In this document: one piece after another, positions 23,317 to 34,692 of the stretch | How the letters are laid out: each line of letters starts with the position of its first letter | Position numbering within the stretch: position 1 is the stretch's first letter | Assembly: GCA_032622095.1 (NCBI GenBank) | Contig: CP136064.1 | Span: 146,882,864 to 146,946,863, forward strand | DNA: 64,000 nucleotides | Source: Siphonodentalium dalli | Lineage: Eukaryota > Mollusca > Scaphopoda > Gadilida > Siphonodentaliidae | Direction of reading: 5' to 3' | Notes under the pieces: generated by a model | The model's input: only the letters and a program-made list of their open reading frames with translations | Databases searched by the model: none | Told to the model about the DNA's origin: nothing | Position numbers and translations under genes: made by a program

Positions 23317-23478
23317 AAAAAAACAAAATAACATACAATTTTTTTATGAGCAATGAGTTGGACCAGATATCACGATCTTGTTAACACTGACCTAGTATAC
23401 CATGAGTGTGTCAATCTATGTGTGATATCGTTTTACCACCGTCAATCATTTAGGTAAAAACCCTCTTGATTCATTCGT

Positions 23479-23745
23479 GTGATATGGGTCATCCGTGTGC
23501 TAGATCTTCGTTAGCATGCTTTGGTACCATGACTGCATGCGATTCAAATCAATTAGATTGAACACAGTTGTATCGTTGTTTATTGTATTGTGTGAGGAGC
23601 AAATTGGATATGGTGATATGGGTCATCCGTGTGCTAGATCTTCGTTACCATGCGTTGGGACCATGACTGCATGTATGCGATTCAAAACAATTAGATTGAA
23701 TACAGTTGTATCGTTGTTTATTGTATTATGTGACGAGCAATTTGG
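23479..23745 (+). repeat. Two tandem units of about 135 bp
   Basis: GATATGGGTCATCCGTGTGC begins at about 23481 and again at about 23616. Both copies run on through CTAGATCTTCGTTA, ACCATGACTGCATG, ATTAGATTGAA and GTTGTATCGTTGTTTATTGT with few differences. The open frame 23516-23800 simply spans the two copies. Confidence 0.75.
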
Positions 23746-24092
23746 ACAGGATGTTCATGAATTTTGGCAAATTTACGAACTACTTAATAAAGATACATAA
23801 AAGTTAATTGTGTTGTTGGACTTAGATTAAACAGAAATATTAAACGGAAATAGTCTGCCTTGATTAGGGATTATTCTGAAACTACCAATTTTGTGTATAA
23901 AAACTGGCTGATTTACCTGATGGAAGTTGAAAGTGTTATTATCTGGGTTTTTTAAAAGTTTTCTGAGTTAAATTCATGAGAACTTTTTTGAAAATATGGA
24001 TTATTCTTAGGAAATACTCGATTTGGTAAGTAATTAACCGAGCAGAAAGTATAATTATGCCTAATAAATGTAGACACCACCTCACGTTCTAT
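23746..24092. other. No gene seen
   Basis: AT-rich DNA between a tandem duplication and a LINE ORF1 remnant; nothing recognised. Confidence 0.4.
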
Positions 24093-24856
24093 TTAGCTCA
24101 AGGTGTCTTCAAGATCGGCTATCTGGGCCTGTGTTGTAATTCTCATCGAATTACTGTCTTCATCTATTTTAACGAAGACAACACAGTCATGTGTCCAAGT
24201 GTCATGAATTTTATATGCCCTTTTAAAGTCTCTTGTCCTTTTGAATATTCCGGCCCTGGCCATTGTCCTCATTGACATAGACTGGGTATTCACTATCAGC
24301 ATATACATCTAAAAGATGCCAAAGGTGAATATATATGGATTCCCTTATTTTGTAGGAGGGACATCTGAATATTATGGGCCTGGGGTCACCATTCGGATTA
24401 GGAGCCCCTAAACGATGTCTTCGGTGGATATCACTGTAATGTATGTCTATGCCCAGCCTTCTTATCGCCTCGAAAACTAAGAGATCAGTGTTTTCAAATT
24501 GGTCTTCTGGAAGACCTGAGATGCGGAGATTGGTACGTCTGCCATAATTCTGAAGGTCATCCAGCTCCTCCTTTAGGTCAACTATATCAGTTTTCATTTG
24601 CTGAAAACCAATCTTGAGACAGTTAACATCATCAGTTAGTTTTAATTTGGTCATCTTTTTTGGATAATTTAGATTGGAGATCCGAGATTGCATTGTTATG
24701 TGCGGAAGCTGATTTTGTTACAATATATTCAGCAATTCCTGCAAATACCGACGTTAAACCCTTGAGAACAACTGGGTTGGTGAATGCACTTATGATTCCT
24801 TGCTCAAGTGGATTCAAACTTTTTCCTCGGCTGGCGCCGACAAACGAAAAAATCAA
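24093..24856 (-). pseudogene. LINE ORF1-type nucleic-acid chaperone, frameshifted
   Basis: Minus-strand frames join into one protein: an N-terminal segment (24856-24632) ending DLQSKLSKK, then a frameshift near 24650. A coiled-coil-like region (DIVDLKEELDDLQNYGRR) leads into TNLRISGLPED and RRHRLGAPN...PRPIIFRCPSYKIR, then a second frameshift near 24240 and KIDEDSNSMRITTQAQI to a stop at 24093. Coiled coil, then NLRI.GLPE, then RVHRLG...PRPIIVRF is the order seen in L1-like ORF1 proteins (RRM plus C-terminal domain). These bind LINE RNA as trimers. No ORF2 lies downstream, so this is an isolated dead fragment. Confidence 0.7.
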
Positions 24857-25500
24857 CCGCTTCCCTCGCGCATGTCATGGCGGTTTTAACGGAATGGATA
24901 TTTTAACAGCAATATCCAGCGTGAAGGTCATCCGTGCCTTTAATGAGGGTCGATTAATTAGAGTATAGCTGTACATGCAACAGTGTTTTTTTTAGTTGTG
25001 AATGACGTATTAAGTGTATTATATTAGAGTGTTGTTAAGCAATATTAGTGATAGTGTTTCCAGGTGTGTGTTAAAGCATGTTACAAGGCGAGGTTGGACC
25101 AAAACTACCCGATGCGAATCGCGAGTTAATCGATCACCCTGGTTTTTCTAATTAAACCGATTTTTGAACATGTGTAATGACATTGGTTCGCAACATGGTA
25201 CTACTATTAAAGTAGTAATCTTGAATGCCTATACCAGTAATAATATTAAATGCTTGGAAAAGGGTACAGTACCAGTGTCTATACAGTACATTTATACATG
25301 CTTTTGAAATACATGAACCGGTAGCTTATCTGTTCTGCAGTAATGAACTGTTATTGAATGGTCACACTATTCTGTGTTATTTTTTGATTCATAGTAAATT
25401 TTATTTCCTATATGCATGTACATGTGCATTATCTGATAGTACTAGTATCAGTACTGCCCATTTCGAATGAGACTATAGTTAACATTTCTGAGTGTGTTAG
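24857..25500. other. No gene seen
   Basis: AT-rich sequence, with nothing recognised. The frames at 25225-25753 enter the left arm of the next foldback. Confidence 0.4.
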
Positions 25501-27740
25501 TAGTCCAGTGCATTTATGGTTTTACCCAGAACTAATTGCAACAGAATTTTTTTTTGCTGCAATTTGTACATATACCCTCCATAAACAACATAATAAAAAT
25601 CAGCAAAAATCGGAAAAAGGGAAATTTGTCAAATCATCAATTTATGGATTTTCATGGATGTATATAAAACAATCAAATTCACAAATCCTACAAATAGCAT
25701 GTGTATTGCGTCGACCTGAATCCAGAATTGGAAACCATTCCCAGATTCCTTAAGTATTTTTCGAGTTGTGAGTCTTCAAAAACGCGAGTTTACCTGATTT
25801 CGGAGCCTTAATTCTGCAGAATGAGCCAAATGCCGCATTATATGTTTAATTATTTTTAAAACTAGATCAAAATTAATGAATTTGTTCACTGTTTTAGTAA
25901 TTTCCTCAATAGATAAAACACAAATTATGATTAATATGTGCATCTATGAATAAGGAGAATAAAATATTCTCAAACAAAATGTGTGTTCCATTGTATGGAC
26001 TTAGCCCAAAGTTGCCTTGACACAGAACTCGTGTGATGAAATGCCATATTTGAGGGAATGTAACTGATCCATATGCTCTGCTTTTCTCATAACATTTTGA
26101 GAATACTAGATTGAACAAATAGTGAAGGACTTTCCAAATACATTGGTGAAGAAAATTAAATTATGGTCCTATGAACTCCTAGTCTAGCCTCTTTTCCGAA
26201 AATGCTATTGCGGGGCGTTTATGTAAATTTTAAAAGGTTTTTAGGTATATTCAGAAAAATTAGGTATATTCTGTAAAATTATTTTATCTGTCCTCTTAAA
26301 TCATTTTTTTGTTGAGAAAATAGCATTTCAATGGTTATGCCAATGAATGTCACTGGATTTCACTCATCATTGTGGAAACTTACTCCAAATTTGAACGGCA
26401 GAAAAATGGGGTAGGGGAAAGCATATCAACAAAAACGTCAAAATTATGCATCTTGAAGCATAAAACTTTATATTAACAGCTTCTGCTTACATTTTTCTTT
26501 CATACATAATATCACATTTCATTTGTTTATGTTTATTGACAGAGCTATAATATTTTTTGTCATAATTTGGCAGTGAAATGTCAAATTGGCATTTTGGGAT
26601 TGTGTTTCTACAACATAGCCATAAAATTCTAATCAACGTCCGATAGCGTATTAAGCAGTTTTATAATGCAACAGGAATGTGCACAAACTGGAAGAAAACA
26701 ACATTGTGTCTGAAATTGGTGTAATTTGGTGATAAGATTGCATTTTGTGATTTTTCCTACCCCTATACCAAAGTTAAAATTTGGAGTCAGTTTCCTGAAA
26801 AATGAAAGAAATCAAGTGACATACTATGGCATAACCAATCTAGGGCTAATTTTTAAACACTAAAGTGTTGTGGGAGGAAAGATCAAATAATTTTACACAT
26901 TAAAACACCCATTGTTTTTTGTGTTTATGGCCAAAAACCTTTTGTAATGGACAACAATGCCTCAAACTGGCATCTTTGGCTAAGACTAAGTATTCAAAGG
27001 GCCATAAGTTGATGTTCTTAAATAATGTTCTGTTAATACCTTTACAATCTGTTCAATCCAACATACTTAAAATGTTATATAAGAAAAGCATGGCATATGG
27101 ATATTAAATTATTAAGTTACATGACCTCAAATATTGCATTTCATCACACAAGTTCAGCGTCAGAGGCAAAATTGGCTAAGTCCATACAATGGAACACACA
27201 TTTTGTTTGAGAATATAATCTTCTTCTTAATTATAGATGCACATATTAATCATTTTTGTGTTTAATCTAGTGAGGAAATTACTAAAACACTGAAAAATCC
27301 ATACAGTTGGCCCTAATTTTTTAATAATTAACCATAATATAAGGCATTTTGGCTCATTCTGCGACGAAATTGAGGCCCCGAAAATGGGCCGAAATCAGGT
27401 AAACTCGAGTTTTTGAAGGCACACAACTCGAAAAGTACTTAATGAATCTGGGATTGGTTTTCAGTACTGGTTTCGGGAAATTAAGGTCGATACAATACAT
27501 ATGCTATTTGTAGGATTTGTGAATTTGATTGTTTTATATACATCCATGAAAATCCATAAATTGATGATTTGACCAAATTTCCCCCAAATTTATTTTACGA
27601 AATTCACCAATTTCCCCTTTTCCGATTTTTGCCGATTTTTAGTATGTTGTTTACAGAACGTTTATGTACTTTTCCAGAAACAAAATTCTGTTGCAATTAG
27701 TTCCGTGTTTGGCATTTTTTCTCATAAATGCACTGGACTA
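25501..27740. mobile_element. 2.24-kb foldback element with very long inverted arms
   Basis: TAGTCCAGTGCATTTATG at 25501 is the exact reverse complement of the end at 27740. The arms pair inward almost to the centre near 26575. Matching blocks include the AAATCCATAAATTGATGATT segment (25635/27555), CGAGTTTACCTGATTTCGG (25785/27395), TTCCATTGTATGGACTTAGC (25986/27180) and ACTCCAAATTTGAAC against the reverse at 26785. Arm identity is moderate, so it is not a recent duplication. The ends fit TA target duplication with GTCCAGTGC termini. No coding sequence was seen. Confidence 0.8.
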
Positions 27741-28252
27741 TAGCCTGTTAGGCTGCCAACAAACATGGGCTACATGGCCAAATATGGATCCTCTTCATGG
27801 TTGTTTGTTCTGCAAAGCACATTAAAGCAAACATGAACGATTGCTGATGCAAACATTAAATATTGCCGAGAAATTGAACGATGCCCTGTTTGATTTAACA
27901 CACTTATTAAAATTAATATTTCTTCAGCTATGGGGGTGAACCATGTTTCATTTCAGTCAAGAAACCCACCTCTCTCACGCAGGTCATTATATTTATATGT
28001 TTCTCCTAGTCGATTTCCATATATTAAGTGATGCCTGGTTCGAAATGGAATTCCCCAGCGCATGTCATCACATTTTTTGTAAACAAACATCTTGCATTGT
28101 GATCAGCATGGTCCTATAACCTAATTGTCTATAAATAAACATGATTACTAAATCAAGAATGCCCGTAAGTACTGTATACCAAATTTCAATGTATCACATG
28201 CTACTATATAACAAGATATTGTAAATTTAGTTTCTGGTGATTATTTTTGTAG
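27741..28252. other. Noncoding, probably 5' region of the LINE
   Basis: AT-rich sequence upstream of the SGNH-type ORF1. It may hold the 5' untranslated region of that LINE. No motif decides where the element begins. Confidence 0.35.
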
Positions 28253-28387
28253 TCATTTATTCAACAAATAATTTCCGATCATAAAGAGTGTTTTAGAAAA
28301 CTCGTGAGATTTGATGGGTGGGTTTCTCAACTCAAATACAATTATTACTACACCCAGAATAGTGAATTAGGTGCACTAAAAAGGAGG

Positions 28388-29911
28388 ATGAAGTCATTAG
28401 AGAAGGATTCTAAATCTGTAAAACCACAAAGTGTTACGTGCAATCACAAATGTGAGGTTCGTTGCGATCACAAATGCGATGACAAATGGAAAGAAGAGAT
28501 TATCCAAGTCGCCAGTTATTTCCATACTGAACTTAACAAATTTGCCTACAATGTTCTCAGAACTATTCACTCACCAGCTTATTTTCAAAACATGGCCAAC
28601 ATGTCGCTTTCGTCTGACCCTGCCATGGCATCTTCGCCGAAGGTTACAACACATGACATGTCAGAGACTAATGCTGCAATGAAAACTGTCCTCGACGAAC
28701 TGGACCTCGGTGTGAATGGCGACAATCTTCCCAATGTTGAACTTGGTGCGATAGACACCATTATTCTTGGAGCAAGCAACTGTGCAGGGATCGAGCTGGA
28801 CGATCCCAAAGTGAAGAATTTCTATGTTAGCGGTGCAAAGTTTGCAGAAATTTCGAAACTTCTTACTAGTGTGGTAAATGATGACGCCGGTATTGAGCTC
28901 AGCACAATTAAAACTATCATAATTCATCTCGGGACAAATGACATTACATCATCTAGGTATGACACAAATCACGTCATTTTGGATATCATGGAAGACCTAC
29001 CCAAAATATATAATCTCTTGCCTAACGCACACATAACAATACTCAGTGTTCCGCCACGAAAAGGAACCAGCAAGCAAGCGGAGGACCACAACCAAGCGGT
29101 GTATGCAATTAACAAATTTCTCTCTCGCCTCAGTGATAGGAATGGCATATTCGTATTTGTCGATATCAGCAGCAAATTATCGGATGAATACGGTGTGAAG
29201 TCACAATTATTCAACAAGAATGACCGCAGAGGGATCCACCTAAATATGGAAGGTAGAGACGTGTTGAAGTTGACATTTAGTGCGATCGCCAATGGATCCG
29301 CTTTGGAGTTCATTTCGAATCAAATCCAATCAAACAGCAACATCTCTATGTATTCCAATAATCAGCCGGATCCAGATAACACGCATATGAGGAGTGTGCC
29401 AGCTGAATGCGAAACCCTAAATGCTTCCAGAGGAAGTGGCTCGACCAACTCACAACAGCCTCACATCTCTAGCAGCGTCGGAAGTGGGCACAGAACCCGT
29501 CGAAGTCAAGGCAGAAATACCCACCCTATTAAAACGAAAAGGGTGTTCCTTGGGAATGTTGAAACAGACGTCACACTTGAGGATATAAAGATCCACATAG
29601 ACTGCAATGGAATTCGATTTTCTATCGTCAGAATGATGAGAGGTCGTGGTGCTAAAAACTCAGCCAGATTAAATATTCACCAGGATGATGTGCATTTGGT
29701 TCTAGAGGATTACTTCTGGTCGGATAGAGCATTTTGTAGACTGTGGCTCTATAAGAGTGCTTTTGCAAATGGATTCGGGCAAGCTAATACGTCGAGATCT
29801 TCCAACTGGAACGGTGTGCGCACTGGAAGACAAAACCGTTGTTCATCCGTACACATTAACAGCATTGACCTCAGTGGATCTTTCAATGGGAAAGATCGAC
29901 AACTCTATTAG
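28388..29911 (+). CDS. LINE ORF1 with SGNH/GDSL esterase-like domain
   Basis: A single intact frame of 507 codons from the first ATG; the open frame extends upstream without ATG to 28253. A Lys-rich, Cys/His-containing N-terminus (CNHKCEVRCDHKC) is followed by an SGNH hydrolase fold. Block I is IILGASNC (28760-28783), with Ser in place of the usual GDS context. Block III is HLGTND (28925-28942) and block V is DRRGIHLN, where the usual Asp three residues before His is Arg. A Ser/Asn-rich linker leads to a C-terminal RRM-like region (RVFLGNVETDVTLEDIK...GRGAKNSARLNI). ORF1 esterases of this kind are known from CR1-group LINEs, where they are thought to act in RNP or membrane interactions. ORF2 follows 118 bp downstream. 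Confidence 0.85.
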   Translation: MKSLEKDSKSVKPQSVTCNHKCEVRCDHKCDDKWKEEIIQVASYFHTELNKFAYNVLRTIHSPAYFQNMANMSLSSDPAMASSPKVTTHDMSETNAAMKTVLDELDLGVNGDNLPNVELGAIDTIILGASNCAGIELDDPKVKNFYVSGAKFAEISKLLTSVVNDDAGIELSTIKTIIIHLGTNDITSSRYDTNHVILDIMEDLPKIYNLLPNAHITILSVPPRKGTSKQAEDHNQAVYAINKFLSRLSDRNGIFVFVDISSKLSDEYGVKSQLFNKNDRRGIHLNMEGRDVLKLTFSAIANGSALEFISNQIQSNSNISMYSNNQPDPDNTHMRSVPAECETLNASRGSGSTNSQQPHISSSVGSGHRTRRSQGRNTHPIKTKRVFLGNVETDVTLEDIKIHIDCNGIRFSIVRMMRGRGAKNSARLNIHQDDVHLVLEDYFWSDRAFCRLWLYKSAFANGFGQANTSRSSNWNGVRTGRQNRCSSVHINSIDLSGSFNGKDRQLY

Positions 29912-30029
29912 AAGATAACGACTCATTTAACAAAACAGTTTATTCCATTCTCCTGATCACCAGTGTAACTCATCTGTCGGGTTAACTTGCCATTCAGACA
30001 CTTGTATTTCTTCGTGCATTATTTCAGTT

Positions 30030-31364
30030 ATGGATAACGTATGTATCGGCACGTGGAATGCTACAGGTATTTTTGGTAGCAGTGCATACCTCAGTCGGTT
30101 ACTTCGCGATGAAGCTATAGATCTATTCGGAGTAAGTGAGCAGTGGCTCCATAGCCACAACGTTCAATTCTTAGAGTCTATCCATCGACGTTTAATACTC
30201 GTATCACGCGGTGTGCGATGCCTCCCAGCGCCTTCCTCTACAAAGAGGACGATACAAAGGCGGTGTTTGTTTATTTTGGCACAAACGGTATGATACAATA
30301 GTCTCCGCTATAGACTACAATGACGATAGCATATGTGGCATTCAAATGCAACTTTCTCGGCGCAACTTCTTATACGTTTTTCAAGTGTATCTCTGTTGAA
30401 TTTTACAGAGAGTATATACAGAAAGTCTCAGACCTGATAACCTTATATTCTCCACTTGGCAACGTTGTTGTGCTAGGTGAATTCAATGAAAACCTACGGA
30501 AGACTGATGCCAGAAATCGCAGTTTCCAATTAATGCTCAAAGCACAAAACTATGTTTCTGCTAATAGCTCAGAAAAGTGTGATGGTCAACATTTCACACA
30601 CGTGGCTGTAGACGGATCGAATGACATCACCATCGATCACATCATCATACATAAAACGTATTGCTGTGCTCGATGATGATGCCTCCATTGTCTCGAATCA
30701 CAGACCAACACTCATGGATATCTCGTATGGCAATGTACGCGATTGCACGAATATAGCACAATCCACTTGTTGGAATTGGAAAAAGTTTATCGCCGATCAG
30801 GAATTATTATCATGTTATAGATTAAATGTAATGTCATTGTTACCCGAATGACGTCATATAGATAATGAGACGGATTTGGCGATGTGCTATGATAGAACAG
30901 TTTCAGCTATAAAAAGTGCTTCAAATATAGCCACTCCAAAGAAATCTTTCAAGCCATATTTGAAACCAATTTGGAATCCCACGTTGAACCATCTATACCG
31001 TGAAATGCGCCATTCTCAGACGGACGTCCCAGAGGCAATACATTCAAAACTTATGCAAACTACAAAGCCGCGAAACGTACATTCAGAAAAGAAATGCGTA
31101 AATGTAACTCCCAGTTCATGTCCGCTCAAACGGAGGAAATAGACCGCGCTGCCGAAGTCGATCAAGAGTTCATTTTCAGAAAATTTAACACATTACGAGC
31201 AAGTAGGAAAGGTGCGTGTAATAGTATATTTGAAGTAAACGGTTCCATGCTTCGAACTCCGAATGAAATATCAGATGCATGGGCCGATTATTATGAGAAC
31301 TTATACTCACCATTGACATCAGTTAACTTTGACGAATCACACTATTTAGAAGTCAATAGCAAGG
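30030..31364 (+). pseudogene. LINE ORF2 5' part: APE endonuclease and linker, broken
   Basis: The first frame starts ATG at 30030 with IGTWNATGIF and LFGVSEQWL, typical of the endonuclease N-terminus. Frameshifts near 30190, 30395 and 30620 carry it through GRYKGGVCLFWHK, then VVVLGEFNENL (normally GDFN) and VSNHRPTLMDIS (normally SDHRP). Both catalytic signatures are therefore substituted. The linker region continues to about 31364 (RKFNTLRASRKG, ISDAWADYYENLYSP). The frame is cut here by the 31365-34405 insertion and resumes at 34414. Contrast with the intact ORF1 upstream: ORF2 has decayed further. Confidence 0.85.
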
Positions 31365-31387
31365 TATGGAATCCTATTACGGCCACT

Positions 31388-31915
31388 TGCTAATGGCGCT
31401 TTCGGCGCTTTCGGCGCATCGCGCCGAAAGCGCCGAAAGCGCCGAAAGCGCCGAAAGCGACAAAAAGTGCGCCATTAGTAACGCGCCGAAAGCGCCGAAA
31501 GCGACAAAAAGTGCGCCGTAACGGCGCACTATTTGTCGCTTTCGGCGCTTTCGGCGCGGTGCGCCGAAAGCGACAAAATGTGCGTCATTAGCGTTATTTC
31601 GGCGCGCGCCGAAAGCGCCGAAAGCGACAAAATACGCGCCGTTACGGCGCACTTTTTGTCGCTTTCGGCGCTTTCGGCGCACCGCGCCGAAAGCGACAAA
31701 ATATGCGCCGATACGGCGCACTTTTTGTCGCTTTCGGCGCGATGCGCCGAAAGCGACAAAAAGTGCGCCATTAGGGCATTCGGCGCGGTGCGCCATTAGT
31801 GCATTCGGCGCGGTGCGCCATTAGCGCATTCGGCGCGGTGCGCCATTAGCGCATTCGGCGCGGTGCGCCATTAGCGTGGTGCGCCGAAAGCGACAAAATA
31901 TGCGCCATTAGCGCA
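31388..31915. repeat. Subterminal array of alternating GCGCCGAAAGCG motifs (left)
   Basis: More than a dozen short motifs GCGCCGAAAGCG(ACAAAA) and their reverse complement TTTTGTCGCTTTCGGCGC alternate in direction, separated by TGCGCC(AT)TAG-type spacers. Near 31768-31875 a simpler unit, GCGCATTCGGCGCGGTGCGCCATTA, repeats about four times directly. The block is much richer in GC than its surroundings and could form nested stems. Long open frames here (Ser/Ala/Glu/Lys repeats) are artefacts. Confidence 0.85.
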
Positions 31916-34049
31916 TGTACAATTAAGTATGTGATCACACCAGCAGGGGTGCCGGAAGAGGGGGGCAGAGGGGGCAGCTGATCCCCTGCCCTTGACCAAG
32001 GGGGCAGGACTTGCCCTTTTTCTGGAGACAGAAAATGCTGTGTTTAATCTCGTGTTTTTATAGCAAAATGTGACTTTTTTGGTCCAAATACCACCAATTT
32101 CACAAGGAATATTAATTTTTCTGTCAGTGTCACGGCATTGGTCGTTACATGAATAACTTATAAATTGACTACTTTTAATTAGACTACCCCTGGTATGGAA
32201 AACTGTGACTGTTATAGCCCGATGTGTGATTTAGTTTACTGACACCCACATCTGGGATTTACTGCCCACAGGGAGATAAAAGAATGACTAGAGTGATTAA
32301 CCTGCATGGTATGGGATTTGATACAATGTTTATGTTTTGAAGTGAGAAATAACTCGAAGATGCCCGTTATTTCGTTAAATATTACTTTTACGAAATAACC
32401 AGCATTTTAAGATTTACACCACAACTTCGCAAAACGTATAAGAAATGATAAACTGAGGGTGGGTGGGCTTGCGGAAGGAGGATGGCACTGTACAAAAGAC
32501 AGCACACACAAAAAACACTTGTCCTATTCAATCCCAGATATTGCCAATACCTGCATTAGTGAAATATCAACATGTACAAATATTGCAATTAATTTCAAAC
32601 AAAATTTTAATAATAAAGGCACTTATATACAGATATATAGTTCCCAATCTTACGATGGTAACTCAGCAACGGTTCCTGTGTTGTTACTAATACAGTCAAG
32701 ATGCTTTCTTGCTTGTTGTGGAATTCCCTCCTTTAGGTGAGGAGCACCCATTATTGGGTATATAAAATAATGGTAGTAAAAAGAAAGTCTAGTAAAATCA
32801 GGTAAATGCAGGCTGGATCTTTTTGGCGAAACAAGTGAGAACATCAATATCACACTCAAATATTAAAAGTACAATTTATCAGTCTCCCAATGAAATGGGG
32901 AGAACAATTTGATAAAAGTCCGGAACGGGATATGGATACCTTCTCTGTAAATTCGTCCTGCGCCAGGAGAACCATCGCCATGAAATCTCGTGAAACAGAG
33001 TCGGATACCACCTTGTCGGGCAGAATCGGAGACCACCTTGTCGGACAGAATCGGAGATCACCTTGGAATGTCCAAATGGACCCCAAAAATTCACGTAAAA
33101 CCAATTGCCAAACTTTCTGCAGGTCGATATTTTCAGAACTGTCACCTCGGGATACAGCCCTAATAAAATGTTTGTCAATTTCACTCCAGGCAAATGCAGG
33201 CCTAGATTTAAAAATAAATGATCAGCTTTCAAATGTACTTAATCCGATCAGACGGTCCCCATGCATACCACCAAGATACAACAATATTTCTTCAAAATAC
33301 ACGTAAATTATCACAATCTATGCATTTCTACAACATAACGATAACCACTACCAACTACATGTATGGTATCAATTTTCTCAAAACTTTTTATTTGTTCAAC
33401 AAAATATGTCCGTATTAGATTTTAGAGTTATCCATCTTCATCCGCAAATTGTCCAGTAACTTAGGACCGTCTGATCGGATTGAGCACCTTTAACTGCCCA
33501 CAAAAGAGGGACCAGGACCACGCGGCCACAATAATTTTAAATCTGAATAATGACAAATTATAGCATTTAGAGGTCTATCTACAGCAAAATTCAGCCCCTC
33601 TCTTTTAAAATTGATACATAGGCCTATACATTGTACATATGGCCATGTCCGATCTGCATGGGGTGCAGGGGCGCCGGAAGCATCCAAGGGCGGGGGGGGC
33701 AGAGCCTACAAAAAGGGCACTTTTCTGCAAAAAAGGGACATTTTCTCCGCAAACTCGGAAAAACAACCATAAATTCATTGTGGCAAAAATCCCTATTTTA
33801 AAGGTATTTGTCGGTTTTTATGGCCGTTTTTTGATAAAATTGACAAAAAATTAATATTCCTTGTGAACTTGGTGGTATTTGGACCAAAAAAGTCACATTT
33901 TGCTATAAAAACACGAGATTAAACACAGCATTTTCTGTCTCCAGAAAAAGGGCAAGTCCTGCCCCCTTGGTCAAGGGCAGGGGATCAGCTGCCCCCTCTG
34001 CCCCCCTCTTCCGGCACCCCTGCTGGTGTGATCACATACTTAATTGTAC

Positions 34050-34385
34050 ATGCGCTAATGGCGCATATTTTGTCGCTTTCGGCGCACCACGCTAATGGCG
34101 CACCGCGCCGAATGCACTAATGTCGCACCGCGCCGAATGCGCTAATGGCGCACTTTTTGTGTATCGGCGCATATTTTGTCGCTTTCGGCGCTTTCGGCGC
34201 GCGCCGAAACAACGCTAATGGCGCACATTTTGTCGCTTTCGGCGCGCGCGCCGAAAGCGCCGATTTCAAGCGCCGAAAGCGACAAAAAGTGCGCCGATCG
34301 GCGCACATTTTGTCGCTTTCGGCGCATTCGGCGCATCGCGCCGAAAGCGACAAAAAGTGCGCCGAAAGCGCCATTAGCAAGTGGC
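34050..34385. repeat. Subterminal array of alternating GCGCCGAAAGCG motifs (right)
   Basis: This is the mirror counterpart of the left array but shorter and differently arranged. It includes CGCTTTCGGCGCGCGCGCCGAAAGCG-type head-to-head pairs at about 34235-34262. The two arrays have diverged in copy number, so the arms are not simple exact copies. Confidence 0.85.
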
Positions 34386-34413
34386 CGTAATAGGATTCCA
34401 TAGTATGGCAAGG

Positions 34414-34692
34414 TGACCTATCTCCTCAGTAATTCAAACACCGGGACATAATTATGACAAAATCTTAACCTACCCCATCACTGATGTTGAACTTATGAAC
34501 GTCATGTCAATATGGGGAAAGCTCCGGGTCATGATTCCATCTGTTATGAACACATTTTGTACGGCGGTACGCAATTACATAAGCACATTGCCAAGCTTCT
34601 ATCATCCATGCTCAACTTGTCATATATTCCAATCCAAGCAAAAATTGGTGTGATAACTTCCCTATATAAAGGAGGTGACAAACAAAAGAATG
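34414..34692 (+). pseudogene. LINE ORF2 continuation: start of reverse transcriptase
   Basis: The frame resumes after the insertion with LTYPITDVELMN and GKAPGHDSICYEHILYGG (34515 on), then AKLLSSMLNLSYIP, KIGVITSLYKGGDKQK. This is the finger region of a non-LTR reverse transcriptase, equivalent to KAPGPD...IPIYKKGDK in other LINEs. It ends abruptly near 34692. The YADD-containing palm is absent from the window, so the LINE is 3'-truncated. Confidence 0.85.

Larger units (their letters stand above)
31365..34405. mobile_element. 3.04-kb foldback transposon inserted in the LINE
   Basis: The left end TATGGAATCCTATTACGGCC is matched in reverse complement by the right end (to 34402, then GTA). 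The flanks TAGCAAGG (31357-31364) and TGGCAAGG (34406-34413) look like an 8-bp target duplication with one mismatch, and joining the flanks continues the LINE linker into its RT. The arms extend about 550-750 bp: GC-rich motif arrays, then a block with TGATCACACCAGCAGGGGTG, GGGGCAGCTGATCCCCTGCC and TTTTTGGTCCAAATACCACC present inverted at 33855-34036. The centre (32116-33847) has no recognisable transposase. An 8-bp duplication would fit hAT-like non-autonomous elements, but the class is unproven. Confidence 0.85.

Noticed and set aside
31377-31799. Open frames of Ala/Ser/Glu/Lys repeats
   Set aside because: They are translations of the GCGCCGAAAGCG array, open on both strands; also at 34117-34403.
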